A stretch of DNA of 64,000 nucleotides from Populus alba (GCF_005239225.2 NC_133287.1:9095493-9159492), one strand, 5' to 3'; shown: positions 1-14,200, numbered from the stretch's first letter. Notes: generated from the letters alone by a model not told the origin. Numbers and translations are program-made.

Positions 1-1640
1 TGTTGCCTAATGAACTTGGTCGCAGAGGGCGTTGTTCAACAGGAACAATATCTGATATGCAAAGATCATGAGAAAACGAAATTCTTGGACTAACACCAGC
101 AGAACTATCCGAGCAAAGTTCAATTGCCATTTCTTGATTTACCCTTCAAAGAAGCCAAGAAAATCATTCAAACCCAGTAGCAACAACAGTGATCATATCA
201 AGAAACAAGAGAACCAATGTCCTGATAGAATTGAAGACAGCCAGCCAGCCAGCCAACTTTGAGGTTAATTTTCTTATCAAGAAAGGAGCTTTCAAAACTG
301 GACCCTAACAAAAGCTACATTTAAAGGTCATAATAACAAGCAGATAATAGAAGACTTCGGTGTCTAAACTTTAGAAAGGGAGCGCTGAAGAGTATCAGGA
401 AAAGGCAATTCGATATTGGGGTATCAATGAAAAATGAAGACAAGGACATGGAAACAGAATGCAATAGCTAATCCAGGATCCAATGGAGAGATGAAGGAAC
501 CTACGAACTATATATGTGATAAATGATCTTAGGTAGGGACGGAGACCGAGTCTACTCACTACTGTTTGTAGGGAGAAGAGATAAAGAGGACGTGTCGAGA
601 GATTTCAGCACTAATAATCAGACTTGAATGCTGGTAGAATGCTGGTAGTTATGAGAAATAAATAATAGTTAGTTCATATAGTTTTAGCAATGTAATAACT
701 TAGTCCCTGTAGTTTCAGAAACGACAACTTAATTTCTTAACCTACTATCACTTATGACTGTTATTCTTTTAATAGATTGTTTATTTTTGTTATCCTTTCG
801 AATTGTTTTGACACCGTGATGTTGAAAGTAAATTTTAAAAAATATAAAAAATATTATTTTAATATATTTTTAAATAAAAAGTACTTTTAAAAATCAGCTG
901 TTATTAATTTATTGGAATAGGTTTTATATCTGGTATAATTTTGTATTAAATAATGAAGGTTTCTTTCTAGATTAACATATAAAAACTGGTATTCCAGAAA
1001 GAAAATAAATTGAATTAGAGTCATGAGCTTGCAGTCAAAGATGAGCAGGTTCACACACCACATAAAGATGCTAGACAGATTTGATCTCATTCTAGGACAA
1101 TAATTTAGTTAGAAAAATAATAATTTGCTGCCAATTATGGTCACTTCTAACTTTTGTTGATGGAAGAGGGAGATTTGAAGTGAGAATTAAGCTAAGAAAT
1201 AAAGAAAGAGGAAAGGTGGGGGTGGTGATTTTTGTCTACAAACACAACATAAATTAGTGCTATCAAACCATCAGCTTGCAGGTGAACCACCACCACCGCC
1301 ACCGCCACCACCTCCACCTCCATCTCCATGATAGCTGTGAACAGAATGACCATTGTTTTCTGACAGATTTGTCTGGTGGATCATACATGCAATCAAACCC
1401 ATGTCTGTGAGATCCCCCACACCGCCTGCAGACAATGGCAAAATAAGTGGACAGTATAGTCTCTGCCCCTGGAGGGATTGCAAAAGCTTGAAAAACATAC
1501 AAGAACCCTAGCGACTGCTTGTGAAGTTTCTTTTAAGATTTTATCATGCAAGACTGGCGAGCTGGCAGACAGGATTTCCACCTGAATTATCTTTGCAAAA
1601 ATTATCAGGATCTCGGGGGTATTTATTAAGTACAGTAAAT
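1..1640. other. Unassigned stretch with a short glycine-tailed reading frame
   Basis: This stretch is less AT-biased than the DNA to its right, but I recognise no gene in it. On the minus strand a frame at 1,271-1,498 runs past a good acceptor-like tctgcag (near 1,427) and ends in HGD followed by about 12 glycines, then SPAS and a stop. The glycine run comes from a CCA/CCG/CCT repeat on the plus strand at about 1,285-1,325. It could be the last exon of a gene, an old gene fragment or chance. No partner exon is visible in the AT-rich DNA upstream (to the right). A small tandem duplication (gaatgctggta twice) lies near 627-650. Confidence 0.25.
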
Positions 1641-2363
1641 TATTGTTTTTTCAAGTATTTTTTTTAATATATTAAAATTTTATTTTTAAAATTTATTTTT
1701 AATACAGCCCATTCAAAAATATTAATTTTAAATTAAAAAAAATGAACTTTATCCTACCTCTGCTAAAGATATTTGATCAATTTACTTATCTAATGTATTT
1801 TTTTCCTATCCTTTTATTGGTTACATCAAATTCAGGAGTACAGGTTATAAAAAAATATATCAAGGGATTTTAATATGTTAGGTAGGATTCCAAGTTAATT
1901 CTCAACTAACATAGTTGAGAAATGTAGCAACATCATAGAATTGTTTTATTATATTATATTTTTTTTAATTGAAAAATATAAAGATATTATTTATATTTAA
2001 TAAAATTAATTTAAAAATTATTGAATTGATCAACTGTGTGTGAATGAGTTGTTAATACTATTTACACAAGTATGCTAATATTTAACACTCACTTTCTTTT
2101 AAATTTATGCAATTTTTTTTTTTATCTTATTGGTTATTTTTCTCATGAAAAATAATTATATTTTTAAATACATCATGCAAATATAGTTTATTTATGTAAA
2201 AAATATATATAAAAAAAATAAAATATAAATTACAATAATTTCTTTGAAACATTATAAAATTATAAAAAAGAAAATAATAATAACTATTTAAAAAATGAAC
2301 AAATGTTTTTTAAAAAAATAAGAGAGAATATTAATTTAAATTTAAATAAAAAATTAATATAAA

Positions 2364-2405
<42 letters not shown>

Positions 2406-3078
2406 AGAGAGGGTATTAATTAAATTTTATGCAAAAAATATATATTGTTTATACATATATTTGGTTGCACAAATTGTCTAGTACCATAAATAGCTATTTT
2501 GGATATTACCCATCCGCTGGATAGTTGATAAATAAATATAAATATGTGATCTTTTTTTATTATTATTAAAATATACCATAAAAATGATTAGTTGATTCAA
2601 GATCTCACAATCAATATTTTTGATCTAAAAAAATTTATTTTTCTTAATAGAATTGATTGATTAGAATCAAATTTTATCCCTTGAAAATTGTACATGTAAC
2701 CTTTTGATCCATATGGCTCATAAAAAATCACAAAAAAATTAATTAAATCAATATGTATATCTTATTTAATGAATAACAAGGGTATTTTCCCTTCATTTTT
2801 CAAGAAAGATGGTTTTGTAAGTACCCATTTATCAATAAATAAATAAATTAATTAATTAACTAAATTTATCAGACTAACTTCTCATTTATGTATTTTTGTC
2901 ATCGAGATCCAATTGATAAGATGTAAAAAAAAAACTTTATAATATTATAAAAAGATTGATATACTCTTATCCGAAACCAAAGTAAAAATTAAATGATATT
3001 TTATAAAATAAAATATAAATGTATTACTTAATTAATTTAATAAATTAATATACTAATAATGTATTAAATTAACTAATT

Positions 3079-3118
<40 letters not shown>

Positions 3119-3940
3119 TAAATTAATTAAAAAGAACATAAAAGACAAAAACATGCTAGGCTATTTTTCCACTTCCTACTTTTTTTTAAAATTAATTGGT
3201 GACTTGTCATTTACAATTTCCATGATGCGGCTACAATGGTGGCTAAAAAACTATGTATAGTTTTTTTCTCCTTTAATAATTTCAAAAAACCTTAAAAAAT
3301 TATAAAAACCAATAAAAACCACTCAACAACCCCAAAACTACCAAAATGATTCAAAAATAAAAATTGATCTAGATCTACCTTTCTTGTGACTTGTCATGTT
3401 TAGAGTGAAAAATCATCATTATCGAATTTCTCTTGTCAAAAAAAAAAATTTTATACTAAGAATTAACACCTATTTTTTTTTACTAGAATCTTGACAACCG
3501 ACCATTTTATCTTACTTTGGTCATTTTTCTAAATAAACTTGGGATTGAATGAAAATTGTTGTGAATCTAGGATTAACCATATAATTTCTTCATGTTTACA
3601 TTTCAAGTCATTTTTTATTTTTTATTTTTATCTCAATTTCAAATCTAATTTTATTTAATTCAACTATAAAAGGATTCAATTAAAAGAAATATAAAAAAAA
3701 ATCTAGCTACTTCACATTTTTGGAAAAAAATGAAGGAACTGCATATATACCCAGTTCATTTAGTATAGTACTTAATTGTTGCCTTTTCCATTACATAATT
3801 ATAATTACAATTATTTAAACCTAATATTGTTTCACTAAAAAAAACTATAAAATATACTATTATTACACTAAACCTGCTTATGTATTTACAATTATTCGGT
3901 TGATATAAAGTGTCTCTCTCTCTCTCTCTCTCTCTCTATT
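1641..3940. other. AT-rich intergenic DNA with simple repeats
   Basis: No coding signal is visible. There are long (TA)n runs at about 2,369-2,402 and 3,082-3,114, and a (TC)n run at about 3,913-3,937. Short AT-rich stretches near 1,640-1,740, and also near 790-900 in the preceding region, resemble the miniature repeat described at 14,205. Confidence 0.6.
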
Positions 3941-4235
3941 AGGGATGATCATTTTCAGTTTGATACGGATTTTATCATAAAAAAATAACCAGATCAAAAT
4001 TTATTTTTTTTTTAAAAAAATCAAAACCAAACCGAAACTAATTTAAAAATCGGCTTGGCTCGGTTTTTTTAGTTTTAGCTCGTTTTTTTCCGGTTTTTTG
4101 TTTGGGTTTGGTTTAATTTTTTTATTTTCAGGTTTATAAAATCAAAACCAAACTGGTTGTTTTTTTAAAAAAAATATTACTTTAATCGGTTTTTTTTACA
4201 ATTCAATTTTTTTTTTCTTAATTTAATCAGGTTTT
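3941..4235. repeat. Fragment of a hAT-like MITE rich in GGTTTGGTT/AACCGAACC
   Basis: It opens with tagggatgatcattttc and continues with poly-T/A stretches containing ccaaaccgaaac, ggcttggctcgg and gggtttggttt. The same terminal and subterminal style appears at 43,697-44,550 and 25,860-26,140. The right terminus is not clear, so this is probably a truncated copy. A (TAA)n microsatellite follows at about 4,330-4,361. Confidence 0.45.
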
Positions 4236-4329
4236 TTACTTCATGCTAGTAAGTGTCACGTTCTCCTCACATTTCCACCGGGTGCAATGCCAACAACACA
4301 TAATGGTTAGGTATGAATAATTTATCCAG

Positions 4330-4361
<32 letters not shown>

Positions 4362-4439
4362 TATGTGGTCTGTGATATGTTTCACTGAAAGTGGCATAAT
4401 TAACACGTGATATAAATTGACGACATAGTAATTTCTTGC

Positions 4440-5980
4440 ATATTACATTGAAGTATGATCCTTATAAGTTTAGATACTCATTCCATTTTATATCAAGTTA
4501 ATCTAGTAAAGATATTACAAAACATGATTGCTAAATGTGAGCTATAATTAAACCAGAGATAAAAATTGTTTAGTTTATATAATATATAATTAAAGAAATT
4601 TGCAATATAAATCCAAATAAAATAATAGCATGTATTCTAAGCATATAAAAAAATGCATATAATTTAATTTGAATAGTAACAGATCATAGTATGCATGCTA
4701 TCACATATAAAAACTATTTTAGATTAATATAAAACAATAGTGAATATAAAATACTTGCTTGTTGAAAAACTTAAAATTAGAAGTAAAATAATTTATTGTT
4801 GTTAATTTTCTATCTTGACTTTAATTTTTCTTACTCGGTGCAAACATGACACTTATAATAACATATCATAATGTGTGTATTATAACATATAAAGACTATT
4901 TCAGATTAGTCTAAAATAAGAGTAGATATAAGGTAATTGTTGAAAAACTTAAAATAAGTAAACAATAATTTATTATTTTCAATTATCAATCTTATATTCT
5001 TAAAATTTTATTTTTTCTCACTTAGTGCAAACATGACACTTATATAATCAGCTCTCTAGGATTCCAATAACTTCTCCTTGTTTAGATACACTACTAAACA
5101 AGATTAAAGAGCGATAAAAATTTATAACTTGAAAATCTTTATAAAGAACATGACTTAAACACTAGATTAGAGAAGTAAAATGGTAACAAACAGAGCAAAA
5201 AGAGATAAGGAGAAGGCTAGAGAGCTACTATAAAGGTATCTAGAACATTTTCTCTTCAACCTCTATTTATGCTATTTTTTAAAAATTAAAATTGATGAAA
5301 AAATAATTCTAGCAATTAACAAAATTAATTCATATTGTTTTGTCTTTATTACCCACCATAAAAAAAGAATAAAAACGTGAAAGTTTTCTTAACTTTAAAA
5401 CTAGATGTTTTTCCTCTAAAAAATTGTTCAAAAAGATGAAGAATAATAACTATTCAAACTCTTTATTCATGTAATGGATATCCATAAATAGGCTAAAAAA
5501 ATAATTTTTTATTAGCTAAAGAATTTTTCTCTAATAATCTCAAATTCAAGTACAAAAATAATTTAGCAAAAGCAAACTCAAACCCAATTCAAGACTTGTC
5601 TCGAACCTTGAACCTGGGGCTTAAGCTCGAGCCAAAGCTGAGCCAAGTGCACACTTGTTATAGGTTAAACCAATGCTACTTTGCTAAGGCTTAATTATAA
5701 CTCTTCAACTTCCAACTATATATACAAGAAGAAAATCACATTGTTTTCTATATAGGATAAAGGGTTTTGACTTTCTTTAAAAACATGTCAACCAAGTATT
5801 TTTTTTATATTAAATTTTTATTCACCTATTATTTATTTTAATTATATTAATATTATGTGTTAATGAAATCTTGTTGGAGAACAATTTCCAATAAAATTTT
5901 AACCCTAAAAGTGAGTGGATCCCACTTTAAATTTAACTTTAAATGTGATAATTAACTATAATTTATTAAAATAAAATCCA
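4440..5980 (-). repeat. Probable solo LTR of a long-LTR retrotransposon
   Basis: It aligns by eye, in the same orientation, with the LTR at about 18,990-20,403. Both contain a gtgcaaacatgacac or gtgcaattaaaatg block, a 'Tatatagga taaaggg' type block followed by a gttttga and aaaacatgtcaac block, and gcgagtgga or gtgagtggatcc near the right end. No pol-like sequence adjoins it, which suggests a solo LTR. A segment of about 170 bp is duplicated in tandem inside it (about 4,690-4,857 and 4,868-5,044, each ending gtgcaaacatgacacttata). The strand follows the copy at 20,403, whose polypurine tract indicates a minus-strand element. Boundaries are approximate. Confidence 0.5.
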
Positions 5981-7117
5981 ATATTATAATTGCAATTGCA
6001 AAAAATAAAAAAAAAACACTAAAAAGAACTTATTTTTACTATTCTTTATCTCATAAAACTAATGTAGATAGCATAATTCATTCCACAATAACTTTTTTTT
6101 TCCATCCCCTAACTTTATTTCTTCAATATTTCATCATTGCACTTGATGTTTACATCAATTTATATGTTAGTATTCACTTTTATTTGTGTATGAGATCTTT
6201 GTGAGTATTTATCGGTAAGTTAAACATCAATTTTATGAAAAGAAACTTTAATTTGATTATATATATATATATATATATATAGTCCCTATTAATTTAATAT
6301 CTTATATTTAGGTTGAAAGCTTCATTTTGATTGCATTTTGGTCACAGTGCGTTGAAGGGGAGATAAAAAGTTGTAAGAAAAAAAGAAACGAGGGAGAAAA
6401 TGCTTAGTCAATCTCATTCGGGTCATAAAAAAAATTGAGATTTTGGTGTCAATGAGTTCATCTTAAAAAGTTAAGATTCATTAAGATGGTTTTGAACTTT
6501 CATCTTGCTAGGAAAAAAAAAAGATTAAAGCTCGGTAATGTTTTTTCATTCAGTCTAATTTTTAGATTGTTTAATCAATTTTATGGTGTTTTAGGGTTAA
6601 AAATGGTTCCACTAAGTTACTAGGATGTTTTGTAGGTGTTTTCAGGTAAAAATAAGTTAAAATTATGGTTTTTAGGTCTAAGAATCCAATACTTGACTTT
6701 CCAGCCAGCTAAGATACCTAAAATTTGAACAAGATAACAACGTGTCATCTTCCTAGGTGAAAAATGTGACATCTATGTTATTAGAAATATAATTTAAGCT
6801 TATGATGTTTCATCTGCTCATTTAAAAAACAAAGGGCAAAGCACACAATATTGACATTTCAAGCCTATACATATGTGGGCTTTTTTTTTTTTTTTTTTGC
6901 CATGGACGTTAGCTAATCCTCTCAAGCCTAACACCTAGCCTCTTTTTGTATTTCTCTTTAATTTTTTATTTTTTTTTCAAATTTGAATAAAATTCACTAT
7001 AAATAAAATAATTAAAATGATACTTAAAATATTATCCAATCTTGTAATAGTTTTCAAATAAGATTATATTTTTTACTATAATATTAACAATTAATTTTTA
7101 ATTATTATATATGAAAC

Positions 7118-7154
<37 letters not shown>

Positions 7155-7904
7155 AATATGACCATGAATATAAAATAAGAATAAAACATCTATTATGTAT
7201 TGTAAGTTTTTTAAATATTTTTTTCTATCACGTACTTATTATCAAGTCATGATTATTTATATTTCTTATTGAATTTTTTTTCTTAGATCCTAATAAGTTT
7301 TTGTATAAAAAGAAATATTTTTCATAAAAAAATGTTTTTGGCAAAACAAAAAAATTAAATGAATAAGGAAAGGGACTTTTGATTGAAAAGATTTTTTTTT
7401 TCCTTCTTAGTTCAAATGGTTGGTATTTGTATGAATATTTATTTTAATGATCTTTATTTTTTATTTAAGAATCAAGCTACAAATAAAAATACACATTAAC
7501 AATCAAATGAAAATTCACTTAATAAAATATTTTTTTTTCAAAATTTAAATCATTTATCAATTTCTATTTTAATTATTGTAAAATTAAATAAAATTTAGTT
7601 TTGAAAATTATCATGTGTGACATTACATAGATAATTAAAAAAAAAAAAAAGGAGGATGAAATCTAAATAGCACAAGAGTGATGAGACAGGAAGGCTAGTA
7701 TTAGAATTTTTGCTAAAATTATTTTAGCATTTTCCTAAACCATCAAAGAGAAAAGAGTGAATGCCTTCCATTATTTAGTGCAAAAAAGAAAAGGAAAAAA
7801 CAAAGTGACGAGGGTTGAGATTTAAGTTTTCATGATGATGAAGTTAGGAAAAAACTTCACACATGGTATAAGAATTTCCATGGTCAGGAAACTAGGCCAA
7901 GATA
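5981..7904. other. AT-rich intergenic DNA, no gene seen
   Basis: Poly-A/T tracts, a (TA)n run at about 6,261-6,281 and another at about 7,121-7,150. No reading frame or repeat structure stands out. Confidence 0.6.
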
Positions 7905-8582
7905 TATGAACTTAATTATAGGCTTATATCTAAGTTTTGGTGGGCTTAACCAATGATTGTAAGTTTGCTTGAAAAATATATCCCTCGTTGAATGAGGAAA
8001 TATTTGATGCTTAAATTAGTAATTTATACAAGATAAATAATGTATAAGAGAATTGAAAAGAAATATATATGTAGTGAAATTTTTAGTATGAGAAACATAT
8101 ATTTTTACTTGGTGAACTGAGGTATTTATAAATCTTAATCACATTCGCTCACCTTGAACATTGAGATTTGTGTTACATTTGAATTCTAGAAATGCTGGTG
8201 CCCACCATCGATTATAGTATTCGGCAATATCATTGGTTGAGTAATTGATGAATGATAATAATACGTTGAAGATAATAACTATTAGTTGAAAAAGAGGTGC
8301 TCGCCTTGCATAAGGAATGGTGTGTTATCACTAATGGCTATAAAATGTGGTGCTTTATATAAAAATATGTACTTGGAGAGAGAATATATTTGTTAATCAT
8401 AAAGAAAAAAGAAAAATATTATGTTAACAAGGCAATGCACAATGTCACATTCTTGAGATTGGAAAAAGTGTATGTGCTAGGAGTAATAATTTATTGAGTG
8501 TAGCCATTTGGATCAAGGCCTAAACCGTTGATAAAAGGTGGTTGTTATATGGGTCACTTAGCCTAAACGACAACAAATTAAT
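7905..8582 (-). repeat. Left LTR of the gag-only element
   Basis: Direct-repeat partner of about 9,600-10,300. For the minus-strand element this is the 3' LTR. The exact ends are not sharp; both copies fade out near aaattaatt. Confidence 0.55.
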
Positions 8583-9599
8583 TTTTTTTATAAGAACTTA
8601 CACACACAGAAAGGTTTGCGTGAAAATATTATTTTGTTTAAACCTACTTGAGAGAAGAATGGTTACGTTTTTGTTGTTATGTCGTACATTAATGTTTTGT
8701 GTATAAGATTTCTTCATACAAATCTTGTCAATGTTTATAAAGAAGAATCCTTAATCATTTTGGATGGTCATGAGCGTTTTGAGACAAAACGTTATGAACA
8801 CTTGGAGACAAATAATCATAAAGACCAACAAACAAGCGGTCCCTTGTATTTAGAGAAGGATCCCTAGTTTTTTTAAAAAAGATTTAGAGACACATATAAA
8901 TACTCAATGGAGACATGAATATTTTTTTTAGAAAGAAGTTCAGGGACATGGAGATTTGGAGAAAGACTACTAAAAATTCAAAAAACAAATATACACTACA
9001 TGGGATAGCCCGAGAATTATATGATCTCGGGTAGCTTATCAAGTGTGTAGACTTGTTTTGTTTCTTGCTTTAACTTTGTCTCTTTTCTCATGAATTGTTG
9101 GAGGTAAACTCTTGCAATCAATCTTTCTATCTCCTTTTTACAAGGCATGACATTCCTTAGCATCATGCTCATGTTCATGATTAAAAAGAAAGAATTTATT
9201 AAGGTTCCTTATGTTCGTGCCACTTTTCATGGGAGGTGAAATATTTTCATTTTCTCTGATAACAACTAGCACCTTTATTCATATAGTGATCATAAGTGTA
9301 GTCATGAGCTATAAGAATGGTAGACGATCATGGACATGGCATTTGGTGCTTTTTATGAATGATCTTGTGGGAGACTAATAACATTATGAAGACTCTACTT
9401 ATGAGTGGAAACGAGGGTGTCCTTGTTAGGTCACACTAACTTCTTCCACCCTAATATAATTTTTTATTGTGTGTTTGACGCCGAGAAGGTTTCGATTAGA
9501 GAGAGTATAGAGCATTTTCCAAAAGAAATAATTGTAGACTCCATCAATCAAAATTTCTATGGCAATAGGCTTAATGAGTCTTTCCACCTTAAGCATCTC

Positions 9600-10300
9600 T
9601 TCCATTAATTATGGGCTTCTATCTAGGTTTTACTGGGTTTGACTAGTGACCAAAAGTTTGCCTAAAAAATAAGTCTCTCGTGGAATAAGAAACTCTTAAA
9701 TGCTTAAGTCAGTAATTTATATGAGATAACTAATGTACGAGAGAATTAAGAAAAATATGTGTAGTGAAATGTTGAGTATGAGAAGCTTGTCCGTTCACCT
9801 GGTGATCTAAGATATTTGTAAACCTTGGTCATGTTGACTTACCTCGAGTGTGGAGAGTGATGTTTTGTTTGATTGATGAAAATGTTGGTGTCCACCATTG
9901 AGTATAGTGTTAACAACATCATTGGTTAAGCAATTGATGAAAGTAGTGATATGTTACAAAAAAAAAAAAAAAAGTTATTTATTGAGAAAGAAGTGTTTGC
10001 CTTGCATAAAGAGTGGTGAGTTGTCACCATTGACTAAAAAAAGTGTTGTCTTGCATAAAATGTAACAAAAGTATGCCAGTTAATAATAAAAATATTATAT
10101 GAGTGGAGTGATGTGCGATACTATGTTCTGACTCCTAAAAAATAAAAAATAAATATGTATGCTGAGAGTGAGAATTTATTGGGTGTAGCTATTTGAGCCA
10201 AATCCCATGCAACAATGATGTTTTTGTTTGAGTTAGGCATAGATTATTGATGAAAGGTTGTTGTCGTTTAAGCCCTATGTCTCAAATCATGAAAAATTAA
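9600..10300 (-). repeat. Right LTR of the gag-only element
   Basis: Direct-repeat partner of about 7,905-8,582. It carries a private poly-A insertion (about 9,958-9,974) and is followed by a (ACT)n/(ATT)n microsatellite at about 10,303-10,348. Confidence 0.55.
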
Positions 10301-10348
10301 TTACTACTACTACTACTACTATTATTATTATTATATTATTATTATTAT

Positions 10349-13300
10349 TTAAAATAAATTAAATATATATTTTTAACCATCACATGACTAGCAAAAACAT
10401 GGGAATGGTGTTAAATTCTTTGCATTTAGAAAAAACACATAGAAATCAATTTAAGTATAGGAGCAGAATGGAGTTCTAGCGTTCTTGAGGCATGCTATCA
10501 AATAGTGTTATTAAACTATGCTAATTAGTATGGAAACCTAATGATATAGTCATGTATGAGCTGATAATTCAAATTGAATTCATAAAAGATTGGATTAAAT
10601 TTGATCAAAACCATTTAAACTTGATGAAATCTGATTGATTGGATCAATCAATTCAAGTTTGTCAATATATCTATATTGACCCTATGATCTTTCTCATGAC
10701 CTATCAGCCCAACCAATGATAATGTTCTAGTTGGTTGAATGGTCACTATCCTGATTAATTTTAGCAAAACTAAAATTAAGATGATTTCTTTTAATATTTT
10801 TCAGGAGCTTTTTTTTTTTTTTTTTTCATGAAAGACTAGATTTGCATCACAATAAAATTAAAGTAGTTATGTATGAAATTAGAAAAAAAAAGAGTAAATT
10901 ATTTATAAAAATAAGTTTTATAGGTGTAGTAATAGTTAGACAAAATAAATTATTTGGTGTATATTTTGAGTAAAAAATGGAGAGAAAGACTAAAAAATGG
11001 TAAATTTACCCTCCAACATTACAAGGCTAAATTTTAACCTCTAATATGCCCCTACCAAACATATTCCAACAGCTTTACCTTAATTACATGTTTTCATTTA
11101 ATTTCTTTGGTTGGAAAAAGACTATATAGATTATAAGTAGTCGCAAAACAAAGTCCATTAATTAATAAGGGCTCAAATAGAAAACGTCCTTTTGTTTCTC
11201 TACTTCAAAACCAGCATAACAAATTGGGACGCTAATTTTCTTGAGGCAATTTCACCTACTAATTAAAGTTATTAAACCTAGTTCGGGTTATAAAATTGAT
11301 ATAAAACTTGGGTTACAAGTTAAATTAGTTAACTAGATTTTACATAGGTAAATCAAAATGAGTTGTGTTTTTTTTTTTTTAAATCAAAACAATGTCATTA
11401 TAAATTTTATTTCTTAATAGTCGAACAAGTTTTCGACTGAGTCAACCCATTGAATCGATTAGGTTAACTCCATATTAACTTTTTTGACACCCAATTGGGC
11501 CAAGAGCTAGGTTGACCAGAACCTAGGTCATGAATTAGACTAGTTAACCTAGGTTGACAAAAATCAATCAAGATGAGTCATTTTAATTTTTTTAAAAGTC
11601 ATATCAAGTTTTGATCAAATCAACTCATCGGATTAATCAAGTTAATTCCAAATTGATTTTAAAAAAAAAAAACTCAACTTAGAGAAAAAAAAAAAAAAAA
11701 GTCAACCTACTAAGACGGGTTTATTAATCGTGCTAAGGATATGTTTATAAGATATTCACGTATCAAACAATCAAATAAAATTAGCCCATCCACACCATGT
11801 AGTATCAACTAGATACGAGCCCAGCTACACCGCGAGTAGTTCAAATTTTTTCCAACATAAAAAAAATTCTAAGGCGACACAAAAGTTTTTAAAAAACAAA
11901 AAACAAATTCCGAGACTAAGATCATTGACTTGAATGGGTTTAATATGTTCAAATAATTTAAATAATACAAATAGAAAATTTAATGACAATAAATAAATTG
12001 AAAAAAAAATAACAATGTAAAAAACAACCATGAAGCTCATCAAAAGTAAATTGAATAATATCATACAGTTCAATTATCAAACTATTCAATGTTAAAGGGC
12101 AAAATATCTAAGTCAACCCGGGTTAATCTGTTAACCTCTCAATCATGGACACATGATTAAGATAATCCCATAAAAAGAAAAGTATAAAAAATGAAGATCA
12201 ATTTTGTGTTACCCTAAAAGTTGTTTTAAAAAAGAACCTAAGAAAAAATCAAAATCAACTCATGTTATCCTTCAAAACTTATACCCCTAGTCATGAGCCC
12301 CAAGCCAATCCAATATAACGCAAACCCTAAAAAATAAGATAGAAAAACTTTAAATCAATAAAATATTGATTAATGAAATTGAAAAAAAAAATTAATAAGA
12401 AAACCCTAAATAAAAGAAATAATAATAAAAAAAATAAGAACTAAATTTGATATAAAAAAAATTTGAAATCAAATACTAAGGGATGAGATTAAAAATAAAA
12501 TTCAATTAGAAAAAAAAAAATCAATTTTAAGAAATACTTTGAAAAAACATTTTAAAAAAGCAAATTGGCGCATGTCTAAGCCTTAGAAAACTCATATTTC
12601 AATATACAAGTGACGTTTTTGTTCTTAAGAAAATATTGTATAATTCCTCGTTATTTTAGATGTTAAAATATAATATATTTCTGGAAAAATAGAATAAAAA
12701 CCCGACTCATTTTTTTAACCGTGTTCCAATATTGTTGCATCTTACAAGGGAAAAATACCAAAGTATATGTGTGTGTATTTAAAAAAAAAGAAGCAGTATA
12801 CATACAATAATTTACGCATAAAGTAACTCAGATCAAACATCCTTTTTTTCTTCTTTTTTTCTTTCTATAATCTGTTTTGCGACAAGACATTGATGGCCAA
12901 GAAAATAGAGGTCTCGGAGCAATAATTTAACTTACAATTAAAACACCATCAATTTCAATTATTGAGTTGCATAAAATTATGAATATTATTATTATAAGAA
13001 AAATGATAGATTGGGAGACAAATCTTTAATTGAACCCACCCGTGTATCCTAATTAGCCTTAGTTGCTGGACTCATAATTTGTTGTTGATTTGATCTATGC
13101 TGTGCCTGGAAATTACAATTCACCCTCACTTTGGCCCGTTTGAAACTGGGTCAAGAAATGTCCATCAAACCCAGGGCAAATATGCCCATTTGCATCGGTG
13201 AATCTTTCGAGGAAAAATTAGTAATCCTGTTATAACAATCGAGGAAAAGATCAAATTATCTCTTATATTAAGATTATTGTGTTTTTTTTTTTTAATGTTA

Positions 13301-14200
13301 GAAGAGCAAAATAATAATTATATTATTCATAACTTATATTAAATACTAATGAAATATTGGTCTAGTGATTAAGACAATGTTATATTTTTATAAGAGTAAG
13401 AATACAAGTTTGATCATCAAGAAAAACACTTATTAAAAGTGGTAGCTATGAGCCCCGAACGAAATTAATCTTATCCTTTAAAAGGATATAAGGATATCCT
13501 GGTAAAATATTAAAAAAAAAGTACATTAATTAAATTCACTACCCCAATTAAGTTTTTTTATTTTTTATTTGACAACTTTTTCAATTTTACTTTCTTACTC
13601 AAGAATAATTTTTGTTTTCCTCTCAATTCCCAATGGTTGGATGGTTTAGTTCACTTCTTTTTCTTTTATATTTATTATTTTTGGGATTCCTTACAAGACA
13701 ATTGATAGTTGATGTTCCAACAAAAAATGGTCCCAAGGAATTCTTTTCAACCTTTTTCCATCATCTCCATTGAATTTTTTTCTCTTCTTTTTCCATCCAT
13801 GGCCACTTGGCACGTGACATAAACTAACTATGGCTACAAATTCCGATCTTTTACTCCAACAAAGGTGGTCTCTTGTTACCAAAGATGAAAGAACCCCACC
13901 ATGAAACCTTGCAAGTTTTGTCACCATCCTCGCTGGTCTTTGTGATTGAACCTCTGGACTGACTACCATAAAGCTGAAAAAAATGGTAGCTAACTAGATC
14001 TTACACACTCTGATTGTTATCTGAAAACCTATGCATGAGTTGAGTTGTGTGTGTGTGTGTGGGGTACCAATTAACTACTTCTGAGGATGAATCATGGGCT
14101 CCAGTTTCTTGGGTTTAAACTTTTTATAATTATAATCTTCTTGTTCCATGAAGATCCCTAATCTATCTTGATTAAACGTGGGTTAAAGAGAAAAAACGGT
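10349..14200. other. AT-rich intergenic DNA with decayed repeats and an orphan frame
   Basis: About 11,270-12,600 consists of a decayed repeat with recurring 'cgggttaa', 'gaccyaggtcatgag' and 'agtcaaccc' motifs. The same style recurs at 18,230-18,960, 31,860-32,300, 44,560-45,740 and 51,770-52,400. A 92-codon minus-strand frame at 13,691-13,969 lies in more complex sequence, but it matches nothing I recognise and ends in a lysine-rich segment. I do not call it a gene. Confidence 0.5.

Larger units (their letters stand above)
7905..10300 (-). mobile_element. Old gag-only LTR retrotransposon (TR-GAG-like, gypsy)
   Basis: Two direct repeats of about 650-700 bp (about 7,905-8,582 and 9,600-10,300) match along their length. 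Shared blocks include 'ttaattat(a/g)ggctt', 'gagaattgaaaagaaatat', 'ggtgcccaccat', 'catcattggttgag', 'cttgcataa' and 'ttgggtgtagctatttg'. The roughly 1 kb between them reads on the minus strand as a degraded gag. At about 9,000-9,180 the residues HEHEHDAKECHAL, followed after a frameshift by EIERLIAR, match the Cys-His and following segment of Tat-type gypsy gag proteins. No protease, reverse transcriptase or integrase is visible. Stops and frameshifts throughout indicate an ancient, non-autonomous copy. The 67-codon plus-strand frame at 9,405-9,608 is antisense to it and probably meaningless. Confidence 0.6.

Noticed and set aside
1263..1581. Three overlapping minus-strand frames around a Gly/Trp-Arg repeat
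   Set aside because: The repeat (CCA/CCG/CCT) gives open frames in several phases at once. No frame has family homology, and no linked exons were found, so it is reported only as an unassigned stretch.
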